A stretch of 64,000 nt of DNA from Purpureocillium takamizusanense. Lineage: Eukaryota > Ascomycota > Sordariomycetes > Hypocreales > Ophiocordycipitaceae. Of this stretch, positions 11,026-22,908 are shown one piece after another. A program made the translations under genes and the position numbers. The DNA is taken from contig NC_063069.1 in NCBI RefSeq assembly GCF_022605165.1, positions 3,286,001 through 3,350,000 on the forward strand. Direction: 5' to 3'. The notes beneath the pieces were generated by a model. That model worked only from the letters and a program-made list of their open reading frames with translations, did no database searches and was not told the origin of the DNA. The stretch's first letter is position 1, and each line of letters begins with the position of its first letter.

Positions 11026-11429
11026 CTATCTTGCCCCGTTCTCGAAATACACCATCATGGCTCCTTTGTGTACCGTCTTCGCAAAGGCCTTGAGCTCCGC
11101 ATGCGCAGTGCACTCGTTGTCATAGTAGATCATGTCATCGACAGAGCTGAACACGGAAATCGCCGCGAAAGTGAAGCCTTGCGCGCGCTGATCAGGCTTT
11201 GCCTCCCCCGCAGTTACGGAAACGATGTACGGCTTGCCGTCCTACCCCTCACTGTTGTCAGATTGCATGCGGTTGCGGATTGGATGATGATGTCGTATTG
11301 TGGTGTCGACTGAACAGAACCCACCTTGACTGCCTTGTTTTGCATGTGCTTGTAGAATTCCAGAAGACGCTCTTGATCTTCTCGATTGGGTATCTTGAAT
11401 AGAGTGACACGGTGAATCTGGCCAGCCAT
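11026..11429 (-). CDS. Small stress-responsive A/B barrel (Dabb) protein
   Basis: Two exons (11429-11325, 11241-11026) joined in phase 0 give 106 residues. The opening QIHRVTLFKIPNREDQERLL, the central GKPYIVSVTAG and the end VHKGAMMVYFENG follow the beta-strand/helix pattern of Dabb (dimeric alpha/beta barrel) proteins, including the usual histidine in the first strand. Members are small cytosolic dimers; several in fungi and plants are enzymes or auxiliary proteins of aromatic or polyketide metabolism, but many have no known role. The gene is convergent with the Zn2Cys6 regulator (87 bp between stops) and divergent from the aldehyde dehydrogenase. No signal peptide. Function within the putative pathway is inferred only from position. 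Confidence 0.8.
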
Positions 11430-11964
11430 GGTATAGGGTCGTTGGTTGGGGCAGTGGCCCGGGTTGCAAAACGATTGGGGGGGCGGACAAGACCTTGAAC
11501 AGACTTTGTTAGTCGAAACTCGCAATCGTTGAATAGGTAAAATGTGCTTTCTCGAGCGCCTTCTGCACAAGCGGCGGAATCACACCTCTTAAGCCGGTCA
11601 TTAGGTGGAAACCGCCGACCAGAGCTACGTCGGCTCGGAATCGGAAACCCCGACTTGCGCAGTGTTGCGACGCTGACGAGCTAGCATCGCGGAACAGAAC
11701 ATAATGCCGAGCAAGGCAGGGAGGGAGCACCACAATTCGTTCAACAACCCCCCAATACTAACCAGCATGGCCGGTGATATGCATGCTGCCGGCCGACCGG
11801 CCCGGGGATTTCCAATCACGGCTCAAACAATTTGGGTTATTAAATAGGTACAACGCGGAACCTCGGAGGGACTGGAGAAAACATCGAGGCTGTCTGTCCC
11901 AGGGCAATCCGAACACGAACTTCGTTCATGCTTCTAAGATTAGTCTAGGCAAAGCGACCTCGCC
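11430..11964. promoter_or_regulatory. Shared Dabb/ALDH promoter
   Basis: A 535-bp divergent spacer. It has one CTCGGAA at 11634-11640, immediately followed by TCGGAAA, and a related CTCGGAG near 11862. This is the same motif that is clustered in the P450/regulator promoter. Confidence 0.4.
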
Positions 11965-13614
11965 ATGTCGCGCACAGTCGAGATTCACGGTGCAGAAGGT
12001 CTCGTAGTAAAGGGTAAGTTATTCGACGTCTTCATGGAATTTGGCAATCGTCTCACTCCCGATGCAGTTCCAACCGGCCTGTTCATCGACAACAAGTTCA
12101 GTCCTGCGACGGACAATCAGACCATCGACGTTGAGAATCCATCCACGGGTGCCCACCTAGCCACAGTATCCGCCGCTCAGGCCGCAGATGTAGACCAAGC
12201 CGTGCAATCCTCCTTGACGGCATTCACGTCGTCATGGCGGCGCAGCGAGCCGTCTACCCGGCGGGCGCTGCTGAACCGCTTGGCCGGCCTCATAGAGAGG
12301 GACGCCAAAGAGCTCGCATCGCTCGAGGCGGTTGACGCGGGACTGCTGTACCGCATGTCTCTGGGCCTGAGCGTGGCCCAGGCGGCCGAGACATGCCGTT
12401 ACTTTGCGGGCTGGACGGACAAGTTGGGCGGGCAGAGCATGCGCATCGAACAGGGGATGGCGTACACGCAGCGGGAGCCGATTGGCGTATGTTCAGCTAT
12501 TATACCGTGGAATGGCCCTCTGTGAGTATTCCTAGAGGGAAAAGATGCTCGACAGGTGCATCCCAGAGCACAGCAGAAACACCAGACTGGACGCTGACTA
12601 TTGGGATGCAGCATGATTACAATCTGGAAGCTTGCGCCCGCCATCGCAGCCGGGAATACCCTCATAATCAAGACCCCGGAGCTGGCACCGTTGTACGGAC
12701 AGAAGCTAGCCCAACTCATCGTCGAGGCCGGGTTCCCTCCTGGCGTCATCAACATCATCTGCGGTCTCGGCCCCGTCGCCGGTCAAGCCCTGGCTGACCA
12801 CCACCTCGTGCGCAAAGTGTCATTCACGGGAAGCGCCGCTGTCGGACGCCGCATCCTCGAGAGCTCGGCGCGGACCAACCTCAAGCGCGTGACGGTCGAG
12901 CTCGGCGGCAAGGGCCCGACGTGCGTGTTTGCAGACGCGGACTGGGAGAACGCGCTTGCCCATGTCACGGCGGGCATCACGGTGCACAACGGGCAGATTT
13001 GCGCCGCGGGCAGTCGCATCTACATCCAGGACGAGATATACGACCGTTTCGTCGCGGAGTTCTCCAAGAGGACGAAGGACGCGGTTGCCGGAGACCCGTT
13101 GCTCGACAGCACGGTCAAGGGGCCGCTCGTGAGCGCCGGACAGCGAGCACGCGTCGAGGGCTACATCCAAAAGGCCCTAAAGGAGGATACGAAGCTGTTG
13201 CACGGAGCAGATGCCAGCAGCCTCCAAGTGCCTTCCAAGGGACACTTTGTGCCCAACACAGCCTTTGTTGATGTGCAGCCCTCGGCGACCATCATGCGCG
13301 AGGAGGTTTTCGGCCCCGTGGCGAGCATCGCGCGGTTCCACACCGAAGAGGAGGTCGTCGCCCTGGCCAACGACTCCGAGTACGGGCTCTCGGCGGCAAT
13401 TTTCACCAGCGACGTGACGAGGGCCATGCGCATAAGCGACGCGGTCGAATGCGGACAGGTGACGGTCAACATGTGGGGGACCGTCAATGCCAACACGCCA
13501 TTTGGAGGCTATAAGCAGAGTGGGTTCGGCAGGGATCTGGGCAAGGAAGGGCTGGATGAGTGGATGAATGTCAAATGCGTCAAGGTGAACCTGGGCCTCC
13601 TCAGCAGATTGTGA
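11965..13614 (+). CDS. NAD(P)-dependent aldehyde dehydrogenase
   Basis: Three exons (11965-12013, 12068-12521, 12612-13614) give 501 residues, the standard ALDH length. The first intron is 54 nt with no stop, so unspliced RNA would also be open. Visible landmarks: IPWNGPL (substrate/cofactor entry), LAPAIAAGNTLIIKTPE, the cofactor loop FTGSAAVGRRI, the catalytic Glu in VTVELGGKGP, the catalytic Cys in NGQICAAGSRIYIQ, the EEVFGPV motif and the C-terminal NTPFGGYKQSGFGRDLG. It oxidises an aldehyde to the acid, probably in the cytosol since no targeting peptide is seen. Next to an amine oxidase gene and a CYP504-like P450, an aromatic aldehyde such as phenylacetaldehyde is a reasonable candidate substrate, but that is inference. 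Confidence 0.95.
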
Positions 13615-14687
13615 TACGTAGTTAGTTATAGCCAGGCCAAATATGTTTTTGTTGAGTTGTGGGCGGTGATGCAAACCCACATCCCGTAGCCAAGTCACTT
13701 CAGAGGCGTGCCTCTAGTCGAGATTTCGTTTTGACACAAACTCTGCTCTGGACTTCCGTAATGGAAGCCGAGAGCGGACTTTGTGTCAAAACGCATCTAT
13801 CTGGTCATTGTCGAGAGTCCGATTTTCTCAATAGGGGCACACGCCAGTCGTGGTAGCTGTTCTTGAATAGCATCGTGGACACCTGTGAGGCCGACAATCG
13901 GCGGTAGTGATCGTTTCCCTCCTCTCCGAGGCTAAGACGAAATATACCATGCGTACCCCATGCACACACGGAGTGACAGCACAGATCGGTGGCGATAAGC
14001 ATTCTGTAACAGGGAGGCCGGGAATGGCGCCGACCACCAGCTCCAGCATAACACTGGCGATTAGCATAACATAAATGTGGTACAGTCAAACCCCCATCCA
14101 CATCGGGAATGGGCCCACGCCGTCACGACTTACACGCCATTCAAATGCCGTCGCGCAGGCAATCTAGGCAGTGCTCGATGGCCGCCAGAATATCAAAGTT
14201 CATCGGCCCGGGTGACCGTCGTTCTTTGCCTGCCGGACCCTGAGGCTTAAGACGTAGTCGGGTCTGGACCCTTTAATCAAGCCCTGGTCTTGCTCGCATG
14301 AGGGTCTCGTGCTGCAGTGCTGTCGTCAGCGATTGCCGAGGGTCTGGTGCGCATCATCCGGGCCTAACCTCAGCGACTCGTGACCGGCAAGGCGGTTTAC
14401 ATGCCAACATGAATGGAGTCGAGGACGGATCTCGAACACTGAGGCCCAAAGTGTTTAGCCACGATCCGGTGAGCCGGGTAATGATGGATTGTGATTGCGC
14501 ACATCGCTTGTAGTGCCGAAGTTCTGTCTGGCTCTCGCTGCCGTCGCATAGGAGCTGCGCTACAGACTTGATGCCAGCTGAATAGCGACGACTGTTCGTA
14601 CAAATGAGAATTGCCATCCCGCACCCACACAGGGAATGTATCAGGTTGCATTGCCAACTATTGATGCTCCAAAGTGTAATCATCTTC
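13615..14687. other. Intergenic spacer with a hairpin
   Basis: Between ALDH and lysophospholipase genes. It contains the 67-nt inverted repeat listed separately. Otherwise only short unsupported frames. Confidence 0.5.
13727..13793. repeat. 67-nt near-perfect inverted repeat (hairpin)
   Basis: The outer arms CGTTTTGACACAAA (13727-13740) and TTTGTGTCAAAACG (13780-13793) are exact complements. The inner arms pair at about 13 of 17 positions, around a 5-nt loop (gtaat). It lies 113 bp after the ALDH stop codon. It could be a 3' RNA structure or the relic of a tiny MITE; no target-site duplication is obvious. Confidence 0.75.
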
Positions 14688-17096
14688 ATGGGAACCCATA
14701 CCACGTCTGCGCTTCTCGTCATCGTGCTGCTTGCCCAAGCATGCCGGGGCCAGCAGGGCGGCCCCGACTCAGATCCTTACGTGCCTGCTTATACCGAGTG
14801 TCCTGAGAACTTGATCGTGAGAAATGCTTCCGAAGTACGCCCACAACCTTACCGCCAACACCGAATGAAGCTCACAATGACCAGGGCCTATCGCCCCAGG
14901 AAGAATCCTGGCGCAGCACGAGGGGCAAGCAGGTTATGACGGGCTTGCACGACTACCTCAATGTTGCCAACATATCGGGCTTTGACGTACAAGGTTTCAT
15001 GGTGAAACTCAATGAAAGCACGGTGCCCATCGTCGGCATGTCCATTTCTGGTGGCGGGACGCAGTCGGGCATCGGCGGTCTTGGTATCTGGCAAGCCTAC
15101 GACGCTCGGTATCCTGCAGCGGTCGCGGCCGGCACGGGAGGGTTAACACAGATCCTCTCTTACATCACCGGGTTGAGCGGCGGCGGCGCTGTCACGGTGA
15201 GCCTCATGTACGCATCTCATCTGCGAGCCAAGCAAGTCTCGACTTTCGCAGCTTACGCGTGAAATGCGACAGCGCGGCGAATAATTTCGCCACCTTTGAG
15301 GACATCCGAAGCGCCGCCAACTTCTCGGCGCCTTACGATGTCGGGCCCACTGGCAACGAGACGGAGTTCTTCAACAACATCTTCGAAAATGCAGGCGCAA
15401 AAGCCGAGCTGGGATTCCCCGTCTCCGTCGCCGACACGTTTGGCCAGTTCTGGGCGACATGGCTGCCGGAAAACTCGACTGTCACCAACTACTCCGATCT
15501 TGCATCCAAAGACACTGCGCTGGCCGTGGGAGCTGGACCCATGCCGATTATCACTCTCGCCGAAGTCGTACCTGGCCAGTCTCCCGAAATCGGCAAGATC
15601 CTGTACCCTGGGCGGAACGACACCAATGGCTTTACCTTGACGTCCTACGAAATAACGCCTTTCGAGCTCGGCAGCTGGCTCGGCGGCCGCGTGCAGGGTT
15701 TCGTGCCGACGCAATGGCTGGGCACCAGTATGGGCAACGGAACCGCTCAAAACAGCAGGCAATGCGTCGCCGGGTTCGACAAGTTCAGCCTCGTCCAAGG
15801 GTCGACGACGAATGCGTTTTGCGCGTGGTTCATAGACGACTTTTACGGGTTGCCCATCTTCGCGAAGACAGCCCTTTCTACGCGACAGCAACGCTCCAGC
15901 GAGACGGACGACATCCCCATCCCGCAAGGCCAGGAGCAAAGCCCCCTCGTGCAGATCGTAAACGAGACGGCGTCCAATTTTAAGCAGACGTTCAACCAGT
16001 CGCTGTGGGCGACCTACCCTAACCCGTTCCAGGGCTACAGCGATGCGATGGGCAACGCGTCCCAGCTGTTGCTAGTGAGTTCGCGACTCGCTTGTGAAAA
16101 AAGCATTGTTGACGGAAATGACGAATAGGTGGACGGGAGCCTCACGGGTGAGAACAATCCGATTCGACCCCTCATCATACCAGATCGTCAAGTGGACTTT
16201 ATCATTGTCTACGAGGCTTCCTCCGAGGGCACGTACGCATGGGTCAACGGCACAAGCTTGCAGAGTAAGGGGCTATCAATCGACAAGTCTGCAGCACAAT
16301 GATTGCTAAAAGTATCATAGATACCGCACGCTCCGCTTCACAAGGCGGCATTCCATTCCCCAAGATCCCCAAGGTGGAAACAATGATTACGAGAAACTTC
16401 ACCAGCCAGCCCACCTTCTTCGGCTGCAATGCGACGACGGAAGACGGGCCGCTAGTGCTGTACCTACCGAACTCGCCTTGGACGAGCTTCTCGAATTTCT
16501 CCTACCAAAAGTCATCGTTTACAGACCAACAGCTCGACGCCACGATCGACAATGCTTTCCAACTGGCGACGTACGGCAACGGCAGCTTTGACGCCGAGTG
16601 GCCGGCGTGTCTCGCCTGCGCGGCCATCACGCGCAGCGCTGACCGGGTAGGCGTCGACCTACCGGAACAGTGTACTCGATGTTTCCGCCGACACTGTTGG
16701 GACGGGCAGGAAAGTGATGCAATGGTGTCAGAGAAGGACTTGGATCTGAAGCCGAAGCTGAATCCGACTCTCACCTTCCAGGCATGGAACACCACGGTCT
16801 GGCAGGAAGGCAGCGGACTGAGCCAAGGTGGTAATAGCGGTGGCAGCGGAGGAAACGGAGGAGACGGGGGGTCTGGAGGCAAAGGTAGTAGTGAAGGCAG
16901 TGGTAACGCTGGTAATAGTGGTGGCACCGGAAACGCATTGTCGGCTCACCAAAGGCCCGCCGGACCGATTTCATGCCTGCCAATTCTGGCATTGGGATTT
17001 GATACTGGGCTAACTTTCATTTCGTGTCATCATCGCTACATTTTAGTTGAGACTGCGCAGTGTTTACAATACTCATGGATGCCATTCTGCGCGTGA
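14688..17096 (+). CDS. Secreted lysophospholipase (phospholipase B family)
   Basis: Five exons (14688-14834, 14885-15207, 15273-16074, 16129-16264, 16321-17096) give 727 residues in consistent phase. A signal peptide (HTTSALLVIVLLAQACRG) leads the mature protein. The oxyanion loop SISGGGTQSGIGGLG and the nucleophile motif GLSGGG (Ser in G-L-S-G-G) match the cPLA2/phospholipase B fold, and VDGSLTGENNPIRPLI carries the expected catalytic Asp. These enzymes remove fatty acids from phospholipids and lysophospholipids outside the cell. Many NxS/T sites and conserved-type cysteines (PACLACAA, CTRCF) fit a glycoprotein. A glycine-rich spacer follows (16831-16935), then a weakly hydrophobic tail; a GPI signal is not convincing. 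Exon 2/3 junction is the least certain: it was set to give VSLIAANNFATFEDI. Confidence 0.85.
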
Positions 17097-17393
17097 ACCG
17101 TCCCTGTTGTCCTGTGATTCCCTGCCTTCGGTGCAATCTTATATACGTATGCCGTGCATTGTGTTCTTTTCCGGCCGTGATATTCACAGCTTGGGCCTAT
17201 CCCCATCGCCTTTGCAGCAAGCTCCGCTCGCCAACTTGGAGCCAATGTCGGCGTTTGATGGAACGTCGATTGCCGGATTACCCGTGAAGAAGTCTGACGG
17301 CGTGATGTGTACCTGGAGTTTCTCGACCGGCCTATGATGAACTTAGCAGGCTGATCCAAACACTTCGTCTTTAATGAAGGCATTAAGGGAGTC

Positions 17394-19470
17394 CTACATG
17401 ACAGGCCAATCCTCCACGCGGGGATTATGTGTCAAGCCAAAGACGCTCCAAACGACAATGTCCTCGTCCTTGACATTGTCCCCCCTGGCCGCCGCATCGT
17501 ACACGCCACCATTCTCTCGGCGGCTCTGTAGTGTGTAGCGCCCGCCGGCATACAGCTCATCGTCCTTGTGCTTGGTGACCCACATGTGGTGCTTGGTGAA
17601 GAGCGCGCGCTGCGCCTGGATGCTGGCCGGGTCGGCGAGGAGCAGCTGCGTCGGCGGCGTGGTGATCTTGTAGCCGACCGGCTTGCCGCTGACGGGGTTG
17701 CGCTTGGCCAGGTTCTGCACCTTGAAGACGCGGTTGCTGAACGGGTTGAGATCGATGCCCGCCGACGTCTCGATGGCCTTGGTCTGTACCTCGTAGCGAT
17801 TGCCGTTCGGGTTCGTCGTCTTGTTCATCGGCACGGGGACGCTGTCCTCTTGGACCAGCGTGTTGGCGTGGCCGTCTACCGCCGGGTCGATGCGCAGACA
17901 GAAGATGTGTTGATGGTTCTGCGCCAGCGCCCCCGGGCTCACAACGGTGCCCCATGGTGCCGTCTTGCCCTCGTCGATGTTGACGACGGAGACGATGCCC
18001 GTGGCGCGCGCTTCGACCTCGATACCGGCGGCTTGGTCGAACTTGAACGCGAAGACGTACTCGTAGTTTGCGAGGGTAATGATGAACTGGACCACCAGCT
18101 CGCGCCGACGGGTTACGACGGCACGACCCGTACGCCAGTTGGTGTGCTTCCAGCCAATGCCATCGTCCTGCTCGTGAAGACAGATGACTTGCTTGCTCAC
18201 CTCGGCGGAGCCGTCGGCTGTGGTGAGAATACCATCAAAATACTGTCCGAGTCAGCGGAAATGGTACTGACTGGCGTCAAGGCTTTCGGGGTGACATAAA
18301 CGGTGAAGAGTCATACCTTGATAACACCCAGGCAATCACATCCCAATGTTAGGTTGTTTGTGCAGTTGCCCAGGCCACCGTCTCCAAAATCGAAAGCCTG
18401 CTTTCTGTGAAATGGGTTGCGCGGGTCTGCGTACGGCACCGTCTAGAGACGCAGGCGTCAGTCCTACGTGGCATCAGCGATGGGGCTCAACGGACTCACC
18501 ATGTCGCTCATGCTCAATCTGTACAAAATGTCACGCCCGTCATACCGGATGTCATGAAGAACAGCGCCTTCACGGGGGTTGAAGGTCACTCTGAACCGCC
18601 ACTTCTGCCACTCAATGAGGTTCGAGTCGGAGACGGCAAAGCTCGGCCCCTGCGGCTGCAAGACCGTCAGGGGTTTGACATCCTTGCGGACACCACCTGG
18701 GATCAACTCCGGGACGTATTCCGAAGTCCTGCAGTGATCAAGGATACCAAGCTTGTGCGTTTTCGCATCTAAGAGGTCGTTTCCGCCGCCCGTCGCAGGT
18801 TCGTCGATTCGCACCACTTCATTCTTGTGCGCATCCACAATCGGAATAAACGGTAACGGGTAGGCGTAAAAGTTGGAATCCGGATTGCCACTGCGGGTGT
18901 CCCTCCCGAAGCACAAAGCCTGGAAGAAGCGCGTATCGCCGTCTTGCTGGTCGGGGCCGCCGTACGGCCAAGGCTCAATGACGAGCTCAAAGCCAGCGGG
19001 CAGCTGGACTGTCCTGAACCTTTCCTTGAAGAGTGTCGATTTCTGCACGCACTCAACCACCTTTTGGAACTCAAAGCTGCAACCGTGAGCGTCATGCCTT
19101 CAGCCCAGAAGTCAGGGAGGGAGGCGTACATTGTCAAGCTGGCATGGTGTTCAGTGCCGATGACTTCGTGCTTCACGCGCTTCGCAGCGACAACATCGAT
19201 GACCGACTCATGATACTCTGCAGCTTTGCTGCCGCCTATGATGTCGTATCGCACTTGCGCCAGGCGAGCTGGCCGCGGGGTTGATGCCTTGAGCTTTCCG
19301 GCATGTTCGAGATCAAGGAAAGGAACAACCTCGGTTTTGGGCGGCTCGAGGAGGTAGATTGACCGAAAGTCGATGACACTGCCAGAGTGCAGTTGGAGCA
19401 CAACGTCTCGTGCTCGGTTGATCTCAGCAACAGTGAGGTCGGAGAGCGGGTGGGGGACCGCCTGAGACAT
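17394..19470 (-). CDS. Copper amine oxidase
   Basis: Four exons (19470-19130, 19076-18500, 18442-18317, 18242-17394) give 630 residues. Copper/TPQ amine oxidases convert primary amines to aldehydes, with H2O2 and ammonia. The TPQ precursor tyrosine is in TLANYEYVFAF (N-Y-E-Y consensus); the catalytic-base Asp is in FHRKQAFDFGDGGLGNC; two copper ligands are in NHQHIF and the third in GLTHNPRVEDW. No secretion signal is seen, so the enzyme is probably intracellular or peroxisomal. The frame stops directly after EDWPVM; related enzymes usually run on for a further few dozen residues, so the C-terminus (where a peroxisomal signal would lie) looks shortened. The gene is divergent from an amino-acid/amine permease over 1.6 kb. 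Confidence 0.9.
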
Positions 19471-21074
19471 GGTTGAGGGTCAACAAAGTAGATAGATCAA
19501 GGGAGACAACTCAAGGTGACTGCCGATGCAACATGCAGGTTGAGGTGACACAACAACGTCGTATACACGTGCGAATTGCGGCAGTGACACCACGTCGTCC
19601 TCAACGACGAGAAACCAAGCGGAGGAGCAGAGGTCCGTTATTATGAAAGGACTGGTGACTTCGCCGAACGGCATCGGGCCACGCAGAGATCCACCTCGAA
19701 TGCGGAGGTAAAGTGGCAACTCGGAATGAATCGCCGTTTTCCGACTGCGACTTGGCCGATTCCGCGCACCCCGAGGGCCCCGAGAAAAGGTGGACCGGCC
19801 TCATTTGGCAGTTGAGACGCAATCGTCGCATTGAGCGCGCCCTTGGCAAATGGAATGTGCCGCCCTCACCGTCCGTACGAATCGAATTTTACTACCGTGA
19901 TCAGTCATCATATATGAGGCATCTCTCCCGGAGACTTGAACTTGGGTCGACCGAGTCTCAAACATGCAGATACGACACAGCTTACACATAAAGGCTTCAC
20001 ACACGGCACGAAACGAAAACTCGGAAAAGACACACACAGCCAGCGTGCATGTCTGGCTGGTTTTCCGCCCGATTTCCGTCCACGATAAACGTCCTTTGAC
20101 CCGGACCGGTCCGCTGAGGGAAGCGAACCCCTCATCAGCCATGCTGGCGTGGCGCATTGAGGGTCTGCGACTTTTCCAAGACCAAGCGAGCTGTTATCGC
20201 TGGCGCCTCGGTCTCGGCGACATGCAGTTTAGAGCTGACTCTTCCATTTCTGTTCGTCTGCTCTCGCAAGCGGCGGTAAGCGAATGCCAGATAGGCGCTG
20301 TGATACTTTACCAAAGTCTTAAAAGGATTGTTGCCTTGTTTATCGCCCTATAATCTGCAAGGATGAGCGAGGTCTAGACAAAGCTTAAGAGCAATGCTAT
20401 TCGCAAGGCCCCAGCCCCTTTCTGCCAATGCAGTCAGTGGGGCTGCCCTACAAATTGTTGGGAGGAACCTTGCAAATAGCATTGCTCAACTTTAGACGCC
20501 AAGTCAGTGTGTGGTCGTGTCTGTTCTGTCACCACGTTCCTTTTCTCCTACAGCCCTGGTGTTGCTGCACCCCGCAGACTAGCATCTCGCCCGCGGATCT
20601 TGCCCTCCTGTACCAGATTGCTTTCCCCGCGTTTTACATATCACGGAGCCCTTTCCGCACCTCCAATAAGCCCCTGGCCGGTAGCTGCGAGACTAGCTAC
20701 TGGACAAGCAAAAAAGCAGCCAAACACAAACGCGTTTCCAATCTGTAGCAAAATGGTGGCGCCGTTGAGACCGATTCCGCCAGCCAGCCATACCTAAATG
20801 GCAATCTGCACCACTGATAAAGGATGTATTAACGATGGACGTGCGGAGCCATGTAATGCTGAACCTAGTCGTTCCATCATAGCGCCTGGTGAGTTATGGG
20901 CTTGTCGAAGCATTTAGGCAGTGTATGTAGCCACACATGCGCCGACTTAAGTATTCTGTCTTTCCCGTGCGGTGTAGACATCGAAGCCCGTACTTGAATC
21001 GTCTCATTCGTGTCTGCGAGATCACGACCTGGAGGGTGATTTGTATCGAACGCCCTTGTGAACCAACAGACAGA
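19471..21074. promoter_or_regulatory. Amine oxidase/permease divergent spacer
   Basis: A 1.6-kb divergent intergenic region. It contains CTCGGAA at 19720-19726 and 20020-20026, the motif also found in the P450 and ALDH promoters. Two identical-looking segments GCAATGCTATTCGCAAGG (near 20392) and the reverse-oriented GCAAATAGCATTGC (near 20473) make a short inverted pair. No gene was recognised. Confidence 0.35.
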
Positions 21075-22908
21075 ATGGACGCCGAGATGCGTCCGGCGAA
21101 GGATGACATATCCAAGGCAGGCCCTCAAGACATGGACTTCACGGAAACGGACACCCTCACGGATGAGCAGCGACTGGCTGAGCTTGGTCATCAACAGGAG
21201 CTTCGCCGCACCTTCTCCTTGCCGGCTCTGCTCTCCCTGTGCATTTGCTTAATGGCAACGTGGGAGGCAACGTCGACGGTAATCGCCACAGCGCTTCAGA
21301 GCGGTGGACCACCCTGTCTCATCTATAACTTGCAAGTTTCCCGAACTCCCTCGCCCCGACCTTGCTAAGCCAGAGTAATTATAGCATTCTCTCATTGATC
21401 TGCTCGTTGTGCATCGCCGCATCCCTTGCCGAAATCGCTTCTATCTATCCGACAGCAGGAGGTACGGCTCTCCCCCTCTTGCAACTGATCACATCACTGT
21501 GCTCGCGGATCCACCGTATTAACTTGCAATCCGCCCTCAGGACAATACCACTGGGTGGCCGCACTATGCCCTGCCCCAAGCAACATCGCAGCCTCATTCG
21601 CCACGGGCTGGATATCAGTCGGTGGCCAAATCGTCTTCACCGCGTCCGCTGCCTTCGCCGCGGGCTTGCAGGTTCAAGCCTTAATAGTGCTAAACAACGA
21701 AACTTACGTCCCAGAGCGATGGCACGGCATGCTTCTTTACTTTGCCGTCCTGACATATGCTGGTGTTCTCAACATCTTTGGGATGAAGGCGATGCCGCAT
21801 GTTAACTTGATCTCAGGTCAGTGACCAGATTAAGCACTGTTCTTGCGCGGGTATTAACAAGCCGGAAGGGTTCATCCATGTTGCCGGCCTAATAGCCGTT
21901 ACGGTTGCCCTTGGCGTCCTCGCGCCGAAGAGCAGCTCCGCATTCGTGTGGGCAGACTTTGTCAACAGCAGCGGCTGGAGCAACGACGGAGTTTCGTGGC
22001 TTGTCGGCCTCATTAGTGCAGTGTATCCGTTTCTAGGGTGAGTCAAACAGCTTCGCATTGATGGACCCATGCTTAGTCGCGACAGGTACGATGCTGCCTG
22101 CCATCTCGCTGAGGAACTTCCACGCGCGAGTCGAAATGTACCCTTGGCTATGGTCGGCAGCGTAGCTGTCAATGGCATCATGGGACTTGTGTACTGCATA
22201 GTCCTGCTCTACAGCGCGGGCCAGTCCGACTTCGCGAGCGCCCCTCTCGGATTTCCGTTTATGCAAATCTACCTCGACGTGACCAAGTCGCGCGCCGGCA
22301 CAACCGTCATGTCGGTCATGATCATTCTTATTGCCATCGCGGCCACGCTTGCTGGCGTCATGTCGACATCTCGGACTCTCTGGGCTTTTGCCCGAGACAA
22401 GGCTACGCCGTTCGACCACTATCTTTCTCACGTCCATCCCAGGCTCCAAATACCCGTTCGCTCAGTCGTCGTCGTGACAATTCTCCAGGGAATTCTCGGT
22501 TTCATCTACCTTGGTAACTCCACTGCGTTCAACGCGATCCTCTCTATGGCAATCATCAGCATGTATCTGTCCTATATCCTCCCAATCATCTACATGCTAC
22601 TCTACGGACGCGGAAAACTTGGGAAGCGAGATTTCGGTCCTTTCCGACTTGGCCGCATTCCCGGCATTGTCATGAACGTCATTGGCGTCGCTTGGATGCT
22701 GGTTGTCATGGTGTTCAGTACGTTCCCGACTATCATGCCTGTCACCGCAGAGAATATGAACTACTCGATCGTGGTGTTGGTTGGATGGATCGCGTTTGGG
22801 GTAGCATATTACAGCCTGTGGGGGAAACACAAGTTTGAGATGCCAATGGTTGATGTGGATGTAATCCACGAGTCAAACGTGACCCTGGGCACAGCAGACG
22901 ATAAGTAG
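21075..22908 (+). CDS. APC-family amino-acid/amine permease
   Basis: Five exons (21075-21331, 21385-21461, 21541-21816, 21869-22037, 22086-22908) give 533 residues. The protein has a hydrophilic N-terminus (~50 residues, LTDEQRLAELGHQQELRRTF) and then about twelve hydrophobic segments. Motifs of the fungal GABA/choline/amino-acid permease group are present: AASLAEIASIYPTAGGQYHWVAAL, the helix with YDAACHLAEELPRASRNVP, and the loop SRTLWAFARDKATPF. Such proteins import GABA, choline, amino acids or polyamines through the plasma membrane with protons; the substrate here cannot be read from sequence. Divergence from a copper amine oxidase suggests uptake of that enzyme's amine substrate. Intron 1 has a GC donor. 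Confidence 0.9.
21332..21384 (+). other. GC-AG intron in the permease gene
   Basis: Exon 1 ends ...TATAACTT, followed by gcaagt, and the acceptor is ..attatag. Joining here gives CLIYNFILSLICSLC in frame; the nearest GT donor (gtttcc) would break the frame. Confidence 0.85.
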
